A DNA stretch of 64,000 nt from the NCBI RefSeq assembly GCF_036206005.1, contig NZ_CP108143.1:3114001-3178000 (forward strand). The letters are read 5' to 3'. Source of the stretch: Streptomyces sp. NBC_00178. GTDB lineage: Bacteria > Actinomycetota > Actinomycetes > Streptomycetales > Streptomycetaceae. The translations under genes were made by a program, and so were the position numbers. The notes beneath the pieces were generated by a model. That model saw only the letters and a program-made list of their open reading frames with translations. It was not told the DNA's origin and searched no databases. How positions within the stretch are numbered: the stretch's first letter is position 1; the number at the start of each line of letters is the position of its first letter. Below, in pieces: positions 56,131 to 64,000 of this stretch.

Positions 56131-56284
56131 GAGGGGTTTGCACGGCAGCATCCGCCAATTGGCCCGGTGTGTCGCACGATCAGGCTCATATGACGGACTT
56201 TTTTTACGATTCTTCGGACCGGCAGTCGACGGAAGTCGGATGGTTTACCGTCAAGTAACGATCAAATTCGAACACCTATTTTAT

Positions 56285-56917
56285 TTACCCGGGTGCGTGC
56301 GGTGAGTCCCCGGGCGGTTGCGGCGCCCCCGCCCGCACCCTGCGCCAACGCCGCAGCAGCCCGTCGGGCACCTCCTCGGCGGTGAGGGCGAAGATCAGGT
56401 GGTCCCGCCACGCACCGTCGATGTGGAGATAGCGCGGCCGCAGTCCTTCCGAGCGGAATCCGAGTTTCTCCACGACGCGTCTGCTGGGCGCGTTCTCGGG
56501 CCGGATGCACACCTCGATGCGGTGGAGTCCGACCGTGCGGAAACAGTGGTCGACGGCGAGCGCCACCGCGGTGGGCATGACCCCGCGTCCCGCGACACTC
56601 CGGTCCACCCAGTAGCCGACATGGCCCGAGCACATCGAGCCCCACGTGATGCCCGCCACCGTCAACTGCCCCACGAGGCGGCCCTCGTACTCGATCGCGA
56701 AGGGCAGCATCCGGCCGGCGTTCGCCTCGGCGCGCAGGTGGCGGATCATCTGACGGTAGGTGGGGCGCTGGGCCACCGGGCCGCCGGGGGCGGGCGGTGG
56801 GACGGTCGCCTCCCAGGGGCGCAGCCAGTCGCGGTTGCGCCGGTTCACCTCGCGCCAGATGCTCTGGTCGCGCAGCTTTATCGGGCGGAGGGTGACGGCG
56901 CCGTCGGTCAGGATCAC
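56285..56917 (-). CDS. RimJ-like GNAT acetyltransferase
   Basis: 210 aa. RimJ/RimL pattern: VTLRPIKLRDQSIWREVNRR, GHVGYWVDRSVAGRGVMPTA (CoA motif, about residues 98-117), CIRPENAPSRRVVEKLGFRS and GAWRDHLIFAL. May acetylate a protein N-terminus. It is a conserved member of the sepX-glp neighbourhood. GTG 56917 starts 17 bp after the mog stop with only a weak ribosome site. Confidence 0.87.
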   Translation of the reverse strand: MILTDGAVTLRPIKLRDQSIWREVNRRNRDWLRPWEATVPPPAPGGPVAQRPTYRQMIRHLRAEANAGRMLPFAIEYEGRLVGQLTVAGITWGSMCSGHVGYWVDRSVAGRGVMPTAVALAVDHCFRTVGLHRIEVCIRPENAPSRRVVEKLGFRSEGLRPRYLHIDGAWRDHLIFALTAEEVPDGLLRRWRRVRAGAPQPPGDSPHAPG

Positions 56918-56934
56918 CGGCCAGGTCCGGACGT

Positions 56935-57459
56935 TCAGTTCGGGCTCCCTGGTCGGGGGTGATCGCCGCCGCGCACCTGGTCGACGGCGTGCACCAGAAG
57001 CCTGCCCAGGACGGCGAGTCCGTCGCGGACGCCGCCGGTCGAGCCGGGGAGGTTCACGATCAGGGTGCCGTCCGCGATGCCCGCGAGACCCCGGGACAGC
57101 GCGGCGGTCGGCACCTTGTCCCGGCCCTCGGCGCGGATGGCCTCGGCGATGCCGGGGACCTCCCGGCCGATGACCGCGCGGGTGGCCTCGGGGGTGCGGT
57201 CCGTGGGCGAGATGCCGGTCCCGCCGGTGGTCACGATCACGTCGTAGCCCGCGGCCACGCCCGCGCGGAGGGCCGCCTCGACCGGATCCCCGTCGGGGAC
57301 GACCTGCGGGCCGTCGACGGCGAATCCCAGACCGGTGAGCCCCTCGGCGACGAGAGGGCCGCCCTTGTCGGCGTAGACGCCGGCCGACGCACGGTTGGAG
57401 GCGGTCACGACGAGGGCGCGGTACGCGGGCGCGTCCACCGCGCTGTCGGGCGCGGTCAT
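56935..57459 (-). CDS. mog: molybdopterin adenylyltransferase (MogA/MoaB type)
   Basis: 174 aa. Activates molybdopterin by adenylation before metal insertion. Motifs: VVTASNRASAGVYADKGGP, VIVTTGGTGISPTDRTPEA (about residues 74-92), LSRGLAGIADGTLIVNLPGS. ATG 57459 overlaps the moaC stop by 4 bp, so they are coupled. Confidence 0.93.
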   Translation of the reverse strand: MTAPDSAVDAPAYRALVVTASNRASAGVYADKGGPLVAEGLTGLGFAVDGPQVVPDGDPVEAALRAGVAAGYDVIVTTGGTGISPTDRTPEATRAVIGREVPGIAEAIRAEGRDKVPTAALSRGLAGIADGTLIVNLPGSTGGVRDGLAVLGRLLVHAVDQVRGGDHPRPGSPN

Positions 57460-57956
57460 GCGTCCGTACCCTCCGGTGCGGGGCGCCGGTAGTCCCCGGA
57501 CTTGCCGCCCGACTTCGCCTCGACCCGCACGTCCGTGATCACCGCGCTCTTGTCGACCGCCTTGATCATGTCGATCACGGTGAGCGCGGCGACCGACACG
57601 GCGGTCAGGGCCTCCATCTCGACGCCCGTACGGTCCGTCGTCTTCACGGTCGCCGTGATCTCCACCGCGTCGTCGGCGACGGCGAGATCGACCTTGACGC
57701 CGGAGACCGCGAGCGGGTGACACAGCGGGATCAGGTCAGGGGTGCGCTTCGCGCCCATGATCCCGGCGATCCGCGCGGTGGCGAGCGCGTCGCCCTTGGG
57801 GACGCCCTCACCCCTGAGGAGTTCGACGACACGGGGGGACACGAGGACCCGGCCGCTCGCGCGGGCGACGCGTGCGGTCACGTCCTTCTCCGACACGTCG
57901 ACCATGCGGGCCGCGCCCGCCTCGTCGATGTGGGTCAGGCTGTTCTGCGTACTCAA
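57456..57956 (-). CDS. moaC: cyclic pyranopterin monophosphate synthase
   Basis: 166 aa. Converts the MoaA product to cPMP in molybdopterin synthesis. Motifs: LTHIDEAGAARMVDVSEKDV, GIMGAKRTPDLIPLCHPL (about residues 64-81), TDRTGVEMEALTAVSVA, MIKAVDKSAVITDV. The start appears to be TTG 57956, the only start codon that gives the full family N-terminus (STQNSLTHIDEAG) and has GGAG upstream. Coupled to mog. Confidence 0.92.
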   Translation of the reverse strand: MSTQNSLTHIDEAGAARMVDVSEKDVTARVARASGRVLVSPRVVELLRGEGVPKGDALATARIAGIMGAKRTPDLIPLCHPLAVSGVKVDLAVADDAVEITATVKTTDRTGVEMEALTAVSVAALTVIDMIKAVDKSAVITDVRVEAKSGGKSGDYRRPAPEGTDA

Positions 57957-57985
57957 CTCACTCCGCCTAGCGGTAGGGCGCCGGT

Positions 57986-58022
57986 TGCCCGCCCGTCCCG
58001 CGTGAGGACACGGGGCGGGCGT
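57986..58022 (-). terminator. GC hairpin between glp and moaC
   Basis: Near-complementary arms CGCCCGTCCCGCGTG and CACGGGGCGGGCG around AGGA, in the 125-bp gap between the glp stop and the moaC start. It could reduce read-through from glp into moaC. Confidence 0.45.
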
Positions 58023-58081
58023 CCGGGGGGCCTTCCCCGGTAAGGCACAGCGCCAGATACCGTACCGCCACCGCGACGATG

Positions 58082-59392
58082 TCAGCGGAGGAGGATCACC
58101 TCGGTCTCCGCGCCGGGTTCGGCGGAGGTGACGTCCTCGGGCAGCACGATCAGCGCGTCCGCCTGCGCCAGGGCGGCGATCAGATGCGATCCGGCACCTC
58201 CGACCGGAGTGACCGTGCCCGCCTCCGCGTCGTAGGTCCCGCGCAGGAACTGCCGCTTGCCGGCGGGCGAGGAGAGAGGCCCGTCGGCGCTGAGGACGGC
58301 ACGGACCTTCGGCCGGTGCACGTCCTTGAGACCCATGAGCGTCAGGATCGCCGGGCGCACGAACAGCTCGAAGGAGACGTACGAGGAGACCGGGTTCCCC
58401 GGGAGCGCCAGCAGCGGCGTGTGGTCGGGGCCGATCGAACCGAACCCCTGGGGCTTGCCCGGCTGCATGGCGAGCTTGCGGAAGTCGATGCCGCCGCCGG
58501 CCCCGTCCTCGTCCCCCACCGAGGACAGTGCCTCCTTGACCACGTCGTACGCGCCGACGCTCACGCCACCCGTGGTGACGACGATGTCCGCGCGGATCAG
58601 CTGGTCCTCGATCGTGGCCCGCAGCGTCTCCGCGTCGTCGGCGACCGCGGGGACGCGATAGGCGATGGCGCCCGCGTCCCGGGCCGCCGCCGTCAGGGCG
58701 AAGCTGTTGGAGTCGTAGATGCGGCCGCCGGTCAGTTCCTCGCCCGGCTGTGCCAGCTCGCTGCCGGTGGAGAGCACGACGACCCTCGGACGGGGCCGCA
58801 CCCGCACCGTCGAGCGGCCGATCGCGGCGAGCAGCCCGATCTGCGGCGGCCCGATGACCGAACCCGCGCGCAGCGCCATGTCCCCGGGCCGCACGTCGCT
58901 GCCCTTGGCGCGGACGTGGTCCCGCGGCTTGGCGGGCCGGTGGATCCGGACCTCGCCGCTCGCGCCCTCGGGTGCGTCGGTGTGGGCGCGCATGGCCTCG
59001 GCCGGGCCGCCGCCGGTGCCGCCGTCGGTCCACTCCACCGGGACGACCGCCTCGGCGCCGGCGGGCAGCGGGGCGCCCGTCATGATGCGGGCGGCCTCGC
59101 CGGGACCGACGGAGCGGCCGTCGGCCAGGCCTCCGTCGCCCGCGGCGACGTCACCGACGACGGTGAGGACGGCCGGGAACTCCTCGCTGGCCCCCTCGAC
59201 GTCGGAGATCCGGACGGCGTACCCGTCCATCGAGCTGTTGTCGAAGGGCGGCAGCGCCACCTCGACCACGACGTCCTCGACCAGGACGCAGCCCTGGGCC
59301 TCGGGCAGTTGCAGCTCGATGGGTTCGAGCGGCCTCACCGCGGCGAGGATGTCGTCCAGGTGATCGTCCACCGACCAGATCGTGCTGCTCAA
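58082..59392 (-). CDS. glp: gephyrin-like MoeA paralogue (Glp)
   Basis: 436 aa with MoeA domain order: SVDDHLDDILAAVRPL, LPPFDNSSMDGYAVR (about residues 50-64), RIMTGAPLPAGAEAVVPVEW, VVLSTGSELAQPGEEL, IVVTTGGVSVGAYDVV and LPGNPVSSYVSFELFVRP. By sequence it could insert molybdate. By position between galU and sepX it is the Glp type that in Corynebacterium binds FtsZ and GlpR. The start is TTG 59392, 4 bp after the galU stop, with GGAG 10 nt upstream. Confidence 0.87.
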   Translation of the reverse strand: MSSTIWSVDDHLDDILAAVRPLEPIELQLPEAQGCVLVEDVVVEVALPPFDNSSMDGYAVRISDVEGASEEFPAVLTVVGDVAAGDGGLADGRSVGPGEAARIMTGAPLPAGAEAVVPVEWTDGGTGGGPAEAMRAHTDAPEGASGEVRIHRPAKPRDHVRAKGSDVRPGDMALRAGSVIGPPQIGLLAAIGRSTVRVRPRPRVVVLSTGSELAQPGEELTGGRIYDSNSFALTAAARDAGAIAYRVPAVADDAETLRATIEDQLIRADIVVTTGGVSVGAYDVVKEALSSVGDEDGAGGGIDFRKLAMQPGKPQGFGSIGPDHTPLLALPGNPVSSYVSFELFVRPAILTLMGLKDVHRPKVRAVLSADGPLSSPAGKRQFLRGTYDAEAGTVTPVGGAGSHLIAALAQADALIVLPEDVTSAEPGAETEVILLR

Positions 59393-59396
59393 GCTG

Positions 59397-60299
59397 TTAC
59401 AACTCCTCGGTGACGTAACTGCGCAGCCAGGACCGGAAGTCCGGGCCCAGGTCCTCACGTTCGCACGCGAGTCTGACAATGGCACGCAGATAGTCGCCCC
59501 GGTCGCCGGTGTCATAGCGGCGGCCCTTGAAGACGACGCCGTGCACGGGGCCGCCGACCTTCTCGTCCTCGGCCAGCAGCTGGAGCGCGTCGGTGAGCTG
59601 GATCTCGCCGCCGCGGCCGGGCTCCGTGTGACGCAGTATGCCGAAGATCGCGGGGTCAAGGACGTAGCGGCCGATGACGGCGAGGTTGCTGGGCGCCTCG
59701 GCGGGGTCCGGCTTCTCGACCAGGCCCGTGACGCGTACGACGTCGCCGTCGGTGGTGCCCTCGGTGGCCGCGCAGCCGTACATGTGGATCTGGGAAGGTT
59801 CGACCTCCATGAGCGCCACGACGCTGCCGCCCTCGCGCTCCTGGACCTCGACCATCCGCGCGAGCAGCGGGTCGCGCGGGTCGATGAGGTCGTCACCGAG
59901 GAGGACGGCGAACGGCTGGTCACCGACGTGCGGCGCGGCGCAGAGTACGGCGTGGCCGAGTCCTCGGGGGTCGCCCTGGCGGACGTAGTGCATGGTGGCG
60001 AGGTCGCTGGACTCCTGGACCCGGGAGAGCCGTTCGGCGTCCCCCTTGCGGGTCAGCGCGGACTCCAGTTCGTAGTTCCGGTCGAAGTGGTCCTCGAGGG
60101 GACGCTTGTTGCGGCCGGTGATCATCAGCACGTCGGAGAGGCCTGCGGCGACGGCTTCCTCGACGACATACTGGATGGCGGGCTTGTCGACGACAGGCAG
60201 CATCTCTTTGGGAGTGGCCTTGGTGGCCGGCAGGAACCGGGTGCCGAGACCTGCAGCTGGAATGACAGCTTTGCTGATCCTGGGGTGCGACTGATTCAT
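59397..60299 (-). CDS. galU: UTP--glucose-1-phosphate uridylyltransferase
   Basis: 300 aa. Makes UDP-glucose from UTP and glucose-1-phosphate. Motifs: AVIPAAGLGTRFLPATKATP, KEMLPVVDKPAIQYVVEEA (about residues 28-46), LGHAVLCAAPHVGDQPFAVL, LVEKPDPAEAPSNLAVIGRY. ATG 60299 is 7 nt from TAAAGT, consistent with a leaderless mRNA; GTG 60308 is also in frame. Likely first gene of galU-glp. Confidence 0.95.
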   Translation of the reverse strand: MNQSHPRISKAVIPAAGLGTRFLPATKATPKEMLPVVDKPAIQYVVEEAVAAGLSDVLMITGRNKRPLEDHFDRNYELESALTRKGDAERLSRVQESSDLATMHYVRQGDPRGLGHAVLCAAPHVGDQPFAVLLGDDLIDPRDPLLARMVEVQEREGGSVVALMEVEPSQIHMYGCAATEGTTDGDVVRVTGLVEKPDPAEAPSNLAVIGRYVLDPAIFGILRHTEPGRGGEIQLTDALQLLAEDEKVGGPVHGVVFKGRRYDTGDRGDYLRAIVRLACEREDLGPDFRSWLRSYVTEEL

Positions 60300-60306
60300 G
60301 CGGAGC

Positions 60307-60312
60307 ACTTTA
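60307..60312 (-). promoter_or_regulatory. -10 candidate of galU
   Basis: TAAAGT on the minus strand, 7 nt before ATG 60299. The divergent region 60300-60405 is AT-rich, with a run of CATA repeats on the side of the cyclo-ligase gene. Confidence 0.4.
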
Positions 60313-60405
60313 ACCGGTGCCTATGGGCGGAAGATGAGCATCCCGTTAACTTCGCCCTCATACATACATATTAACGAGCTATGTGAGTATCCGTTGAACC
60401 ATGAC

Positions 60406-60987
60406 ATGTCCCAAAAGGCCCTTCTGCGGCGTGAACTGCTCGCCGCACGCAGGCTTCTCACTACTGAAGACGTGACGAACACCGCTTCGGTTCTCGCTTC
60501 GACCGCCGCGGCGCTTCCCGAACTCGCCGGAGCCCGGACCGTGGCGGCCTACGTGTCCGTCGGACGGGAGCCGGGGACGCACGTGCTCCTGGACACTCTG
60601 CGCGCCCGCGGGGTGCGCGTCCTCCTGCCGGTCCTGATGGCGGACAACGACCTCGACTGGGGCCTCTTCGAGGGGGCGGACCGCCTCGTCCCCGCGGGCC
60701 GGGGGCTGCTGGAGCCGGACGGCCCACGCCTCGGCCCCGGGGCGGTTCTCGACGCCGACGCGGTCCTGCTGCCCGGACTCGCCGTCGACGGGCGCGGAAT
60801 GCGGCTGGGACGCGGCGGGGGCAGCTACGACCGGGTGCTGGCCCGGCTGGCGGCCGACGGGGCCCATCCCGCCCTGGTGGTGCTCCTCTACGACGACGAG
60901 GTGGTCGCGCGGGTCCCGGAGGAACCGCATGACCACCCCGTGCACGCCGTGGTCACGCCGGCCGGAGCGCGGCGCTTTCGGCCCTAG
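60406..60987 (+). CDS. 5-formyltetrahydrofolate cyclo-ligase
   Basis: 193 aa. ATP-dependent conversion of 5-formyl-THF to methenyl-THF. Motifs: KALLRRELLAARR at the N-terminus, VAAYVSVGREPGTHVLLD, and the signature LPGLAVDGRGMRLGRGGGSYDRVLA shown by LAVDGRGMRLGRGGGSYD (about residues 125-142). ATG 60406 gives the expected N-terminus. Divergent from galU; its TAG stop overlaps the stop of the convergent acylase in one CTAG. Confidence 0.92.
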   Translation: MSQKALLRRELLAARRLLTTEDVTNTASVLASTAAALPELAGARTVAAYVSVGREPGTHVLLDTLRARGVRVLLPVLMADNDLDWGLFEGADRLVPAGRGLLEPDGPRLGPGAVLDADAVLLPGLAVDGRGMRLGRGGGSYDRVLARLAADGAHPALVVLLYDDEVVARVPEEPHDHPVHAVVTPAGARRFRP

Positions 60988-63737
60988 GGTTTCCTGAGCG
61001 TCAGCGTGTCGACGGTCGAGCCGTCCACGCCGCCCTTCGTGTAGGACCAGTCGAGCAGCTCCCCGTCGGCCCACTTGTCCGTCTGGTCGGTGTAGTGGGA
61101 GCTGAACGCGTGGCCGGACGCGCCGGTCAGGTTGATCCAGCGGGACTTGTCCCAGTCCCCCACGTTGACGACCATCCGCATCGACGGCACCCAGATGACG
61201 CCGTAGCCGCCCGCCGCGTTCCAGCCGGAGGCGTTGACGGCTGCCTCGCCGCCACCGAGGTCCCAGGGACCGCGGTTGAGGGCCCGCTGCAGAAGGCCGG
61301 GGCCCTCCTTGCCGAGGGTCTGGTTGCGCAGCGTCAGCTGGTGCAGCCGGCCCCAGCTCCAGGTGCTGACGTCCTTGCCGAGCTTGGCGGTGAGCTCCCA
61401 GCGTGCGTCCTTCATGGCGCGGGCGAAGAGCTCGTCACGGTTGTCGATCGCCTGCTCGCGGCCCTTGGCAGGGACCTTCCACCAGTCGTTGTCCTGGTCG
61501 TCCAGAATGTTCTCGACGACCTCGTACCAGCGGTCGCCACCGTCCGGCTGCGCGGCGTCCGGGGCCCGCTGGCCGCATTCCCGTACGAGCTTGCCCTCGT
61601 CGTCGACCGGACCGGAACCGGCGACCGGCTCGACGTAGATGCAGTCGCCCTTGGCCCGCATCTCCTTGGGCAGCTTGTTGCCGAAGGCCAGCTTGAGGAT
61701 GTTGCGCCAGACGCCGTTGAAGTACGCGGCCGCCGCGGAGTCGGACTCCTGGGTGTAGTCCCAGCCCTCCAGCAGCTTCTGCGTCTCACGGACGCTCTCG
61801 TCGGAGATCCCGATCTTCAGCAGCTTCGGCACGAGCTCGGCGGCGATGGCACTGTGGTTGTCCATCTGCAGCTGCTGCATGTCGTCGGTGGAGATCTTCT
61901 CGCCGGTCTTGATCTTGTCGGCGATCAGGTCGTTGATCCGCTGGCTGCGCGCGCCGTAGCCCCAGTCCTTGGTGAGCAGGTGGGGGTACGTGTCCTCGTC
62001 GATGACGGCCTGGTTGGCGGTGACGATGTAGCCGCGCTTCGGGTTGTACTCGTAGGGCAGCTCGTCGAAGGGGATGGGGTCCTTCTCCCAGCCGTAGTCC
62101 GACGTCCAGCCGGGCCTGGGGCGCGTGCCGTCGTCGCCCTTGAGGCGGACCGGGATCCTGCCCGGCGCCTGGTAGCCGATGTTGCCCTTGGTGTCCGCGT
62201 AGAGGAGGTTCTGCGAGGGCACCTCGAAGTGGGCGGCCGCCTTGCGGAAGCTCGTGAAGTCCTTGGCCCGGTTGATCTCGAAGACCGCGTCCATGGAGTG
62301 ACCGGCCTTCAGCGCCGTCCACTTCAGTGCGACCGCGTACCCGTCAGCGCGGTCGGGCGCGGAGTTGTCGACGGGGGCCTTCTTGCCGACCTTCTTCAGC
62401 TCGTTGCTGCGGTCGGAGAGGAGGGGGCCGTTGTTGGTCTCGCGGACGGTGATCTTCCTGCTCTTGCCGCCGGCGACCTTGATGGTCTCCTCGCGGCTCT
62501 CGAAGGGCACGGTCTTGCCGTCGTACTGGTAGCCGTCGGCGGAGACCTTCTCCAGGAAGAGGTCGGTGACGTCGGCACCGAGGTTCGTGAAGCCCCAGGC
62601 GATGTCCTGGTTGTGGCCGATGATCACACCGGGCATCCCGGAGAACGTGTAGCCCGCCGTGTCGTACTGGCAGGTCTCCGAGACCTGCCGGCAGTGCAGC
62701 CCCATCTGGTACCAGAGCGAGGGCAGCTGCGGTGCCAGGTGCGGGTCGTTGGCCAGCAGCGGCTTCCCGGTCGTCGTGTACTTGCCGGACACCACCCAGG
62801 AGTTCGACCCGATGCCGTTGCCGTTCGGTCCGAGCAGCGCCGGGATCTCGTCGAGGGTGTCGGAGAGCGCGGAGAGCTGTGTGGTCACACCCTCGGTCGC
62901 GCCCTGCGCGGTCTGGGACCCGATGCCGTCCGACGGCTCGGCCTTCGGGTCGAACTTCCCCGTGACCGGGTCGATGGCGCCCTCGTCGACGATCGGCTTG
63001 TTCTTCTTGTACGGGTAGTCCGGGTAGAGGTCCTTGATCTCCTTGTCGCTGAGCCTGCTGGTCATCAGCGAGCGGTCGATCTCGTCCTGCATGTTGCCGC
63101 GCAGGTCCCAGGCCATCGCCTTCAGCCACGCGACGGAGTCGACCGGGGTCCACTCGGTGGGCTTGTAGTCGTTGGTCAGCCCGAGCGCGGCGTACTCGAC
63201 GGAGAGGTCCTTGCCGTCCTTGCCCGCCAGGTAGGCGTTCACGCCGTCCGCGTAGGCCTGGAGGTTCTTCTTCGTGTCCTCGCCCAGCTTTGTGTCGTAC
63301 TCCTCCTGCGCGACCTTGCGCCAGCCCAGCGTGCGCAGGAAGGAGTCGGTCTCGACCTGCCCGGCGCCGAACATCTCGGAGAGCCGCCCCGACGTCATGT
63401 GACGGCGTACGTCCATCTCCCAGAAGCGGTCCTGGGCCTGGACGAAGCCCTGGGCGCGGAAGAGGTCGCTGTCGGTGTCCGCGTAGATCTGCGGGATCCC
63501 GTAGTCGTCGCGTTTGACGTCGACGTCACCGGACAGGCCCTTGAGATCGATCGACCCGGTGGTCTGCGGGTAGGAGGCACGGACCGTGGAGACGGACCAG
63601 AACGCGCCGTAGCCGACACCCGCGACGAGCGCCAGCACCAGGACGATCACGAGCAGGCGGGCGCGTCGCCCCTTCTTCTTCCCACCGGCCGGCTTCGTAT
63701 CGACAGGCTGGGGAGGCGCGGTTGTGTTGGCGGGCAT
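60984..63737 (-). CDS. penicillin acylase (Ntn-hydrolase) family protein
   Basis: 917 aa. Cytoplasmic Lys-rich start, one membrane helix (about residues 29-47, LLVIVLVLALVAGVGYGAFW), then alpha-chain IYADTDSDLFRAQGFVQAQD with RFWEMDVRR. Predicted self-cleavage is at Gly310-Ser311 in GIGSNSWVVSG, making Ser311 the N-terminal nucleophile, followed by PLLANDPHL. It would face outside as an anchored amidase; substrates may be acyl amides such as homoserine lactones or lipopeptides. Longer than many family members owing to a spacer before the cleavage site. ATG 63737 has GAAGGA. Confidence 0.92.
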   Translation of the reverse strand: MPANTTAPPQPVDTKPAGGKKKGRRARLLVIVLVLALVAGVGYGAFWSVSTVRASYPQTTGSIDLKGLSGDVDVKRDDYGIPQIYADTDSDLFRAQGFVQAQDRFWEMDVRRHMTSGRLSEMFGAGQVETDSFLRTLGWRKVAQEEYDTKLGEDTKKNLQAYADGVNAYLAGKDGKDLSVEYAALGLTNDYKPTEWTPVDSVAWLKAMAWDLRGNMQDEIDRSLMTSRLSDKEIKDLYPDYPYKKNKPIVDEGAIDPVTGKFDPKAEPSDGIGSQTAQGATEGVTTQLSALSDTLDEIPALLGPNGNGIGSNSWVVSGKYTTTGKPLLANDPHLAPQLPSLWYQMGLHCRQVSETCQYDTAGYTFSGMPGVIIGHNQDIAWGFTNLGADVTDLFLEKVSADGYQYDGKTVPFESREETIKVAGGKSRKITVRETNNGPLLSDRSNELKKVGKKAPVDNSAPDRADGYAVALKWTALKAGHSMDAVFEINRAKDFTSFRKAAAHFEVPSQNLLYADTKGNIGYQAPGRIPVRLKGDDGTRPRPGWTSDYGWEKDPIPFDELPYEYNPKRGYIVTANQAVIDEDTYPHLLTKDWGYGARSQRINDLIADKIKTGEKISTDDMQQLQMDNHSAIAAELVPKLLKIGISDESVRETQKLLEGWDYTQESDSAAAAYFNGVWRNILKLAFGNKLPKEMRAKGDCIYVEPVAGSGPVDDEGKLVRECGQRAPDAAQPDGGDRWYEVVENILDDQDNDWWKVPAKGREQAIDNRDELFARAMKDARWELTAKLGKDVSTWSWGRLHQLTLRNQTLGKEGPGLLQRALNRGPWDLGGGEAAVNASGWNAAGGYGVIWVPSMRMVVNVGDWDKSRWINLTGASGHAFSSHYTDQTDKWADGELLDWSYTKGGVDGSTVDTLTLRKP

Positions 63738-63953
63738 CGCTGTCCTTCGAGGGGCAGGGTGGTCCTGGGCGTGCTGGAGCAACCATAGGCGCCCCGCAGA
63801 AGCCACTCGGACGCGGTATGGGGATGCATCCGTTTGCGCATCGCTCGCACGGACACTCGAAGGCGTCAAGAAAGCGTTAAAGATTAGGTAAGGTAACGAA
63901 GTAGTGGCCGCCGGAGGCCGATCCGGAAGGCGCACGCAGGGAAGGAACGGACC

Positions 63954-64000
63954 CTGACTGTCCACGCGCTCAACGAACTTCTGCTCGTCTGCTCGGTCGT
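63954..64000 (+). CDS. start of a potassium/proton antiporter (partial)
   Basis: Only about 15 codons: LTVHALNELLLVCSVV. This matches the N-terminus of CPA1-type K+/H+ antiporters as I remember them in Streptomyces next to the penicillin-acylase gene. The start seems to be CTG 63954 with GAAGGA 8-9 nt upstream; no ATG, GTG or TTG fits. The 216-bp divergent gap before it has AT-rich promoter-like sequence around 63870-63900. Confidence 0.5.
   Translation, partial: MTVHALNELLLVCSV

Noticed and set aside
63883..63901. DmdR-type iron box near the acylase/antiporter divergent region
   Set aside because: Only the left half (TTAGGTAAGG) resembles the iron box; about 10 of 19 positions match and dyad symmetry is missing.

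Overview
The window is core chromosome of a Streptomyces-type actinomycete. Base composition is very GC-rich with strong G/C third-position bias, so long open frames appear on the wrong strand. Starts are often GTG, with a few TTG. Many genes look leaderless, with a -10 element ending 6-7 nt before the start codon. Lineage markers are an SsgA-like sporulation protein, SepX with a gephyrin-like MoeA paralogue, TamR/tam, galTEK, and a nickel-type ECF transporter with a Nur box. From memory, the gene order resembles the stretch of the S. coelicolor chromosome that runs from pth-ppc to the penicillin-acylase gene; I did not check this against any database.

Layout. 1-5.5 kb: end of pth, a small membrane protein, ppc, and a fatty-acid desaturase coupled to its TetR regulator. 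5.6-9.1 kb: a Uma2-family protein, tam and tamR with a three-unit operator array, an orphan LuxR-type response regulator, and a GNAT. 9.0-15.2 kb: the coupled galTEK operon, a divergent sodium:solute symporter with a small membrane partner, and a second response regulator whose receiver has lost its phospho-acceptor Asp. 15.4-22.8 kb: two tandem Pro-rich membrane proteins with PQQ-type beta-propellers, an ABC-F ATPase, a lipoprotein, and a solitary YoeB-type toxin. 22.8-29.6 kb: housekeeping genes ispE, rsmA, tatD and rsmI, plus a DUF348 protein that looks like RpfB without its G5 and lytic domains, and the protein O-mannosyltransferase. 29.7-43.2 kb: a stand-alone glycosyltransferase, a MecA-type penicillin-binding protein, a YbaK/EamA pair, GNAT, SDR and serine hydrolase, the nikO/cbiQ/cbiMN metal transporter, an ssgE-like gene, and an MMPL exporter with its TetR. 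43.3-54.7 kb: a tricorn-core protease, a Baeyer-Villiger monooxygenase/hydrolase/SDR operon with a divergent MerR, exonuclease III, GNAT, and a Streptomyces-type methyltransferase. 54.8-64 kb: tRNA-Ala(CGC), then sepX, a RimJ-like GNAT, mog, moaC, glp (moeA-like), galU, a 5-formyl-THF cyclo-ligase, a penicillin-acylase family protein, and the start of a K+/H+ antiporter.

Several functional units follow from layout and cis sites. galK, galE and galT overlap by 4 bp and carry galactose to UDP-glucose/G1P, while the divergent symporter may supply the sugar. TamR sites cover both the tam and tamR promoters. A Nur-type box over the cbiM promoter points to nickel rather than cobalt uptake. Two near-identical TetR palindromes lie between tetR-MMPL and the tricorn gene. 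The monooxygenase, hydrolase and SDR overlap by 4 bp each and could run an alcohol-ketone-ester-acid sequence. The galU-glp-moaC-mog-rimJ-sepX block is the conserved actinobacterial divisome neighbourhood.

No prophage, insertion sequence, CRISPR array, rRNA or biosynthetic megacluster was seen. The only gene-free stretches over 300 bp are 3498-3824 (desaturase promoter and operator) and 19268-19887 (nothing recognisable beyond weak repeats).
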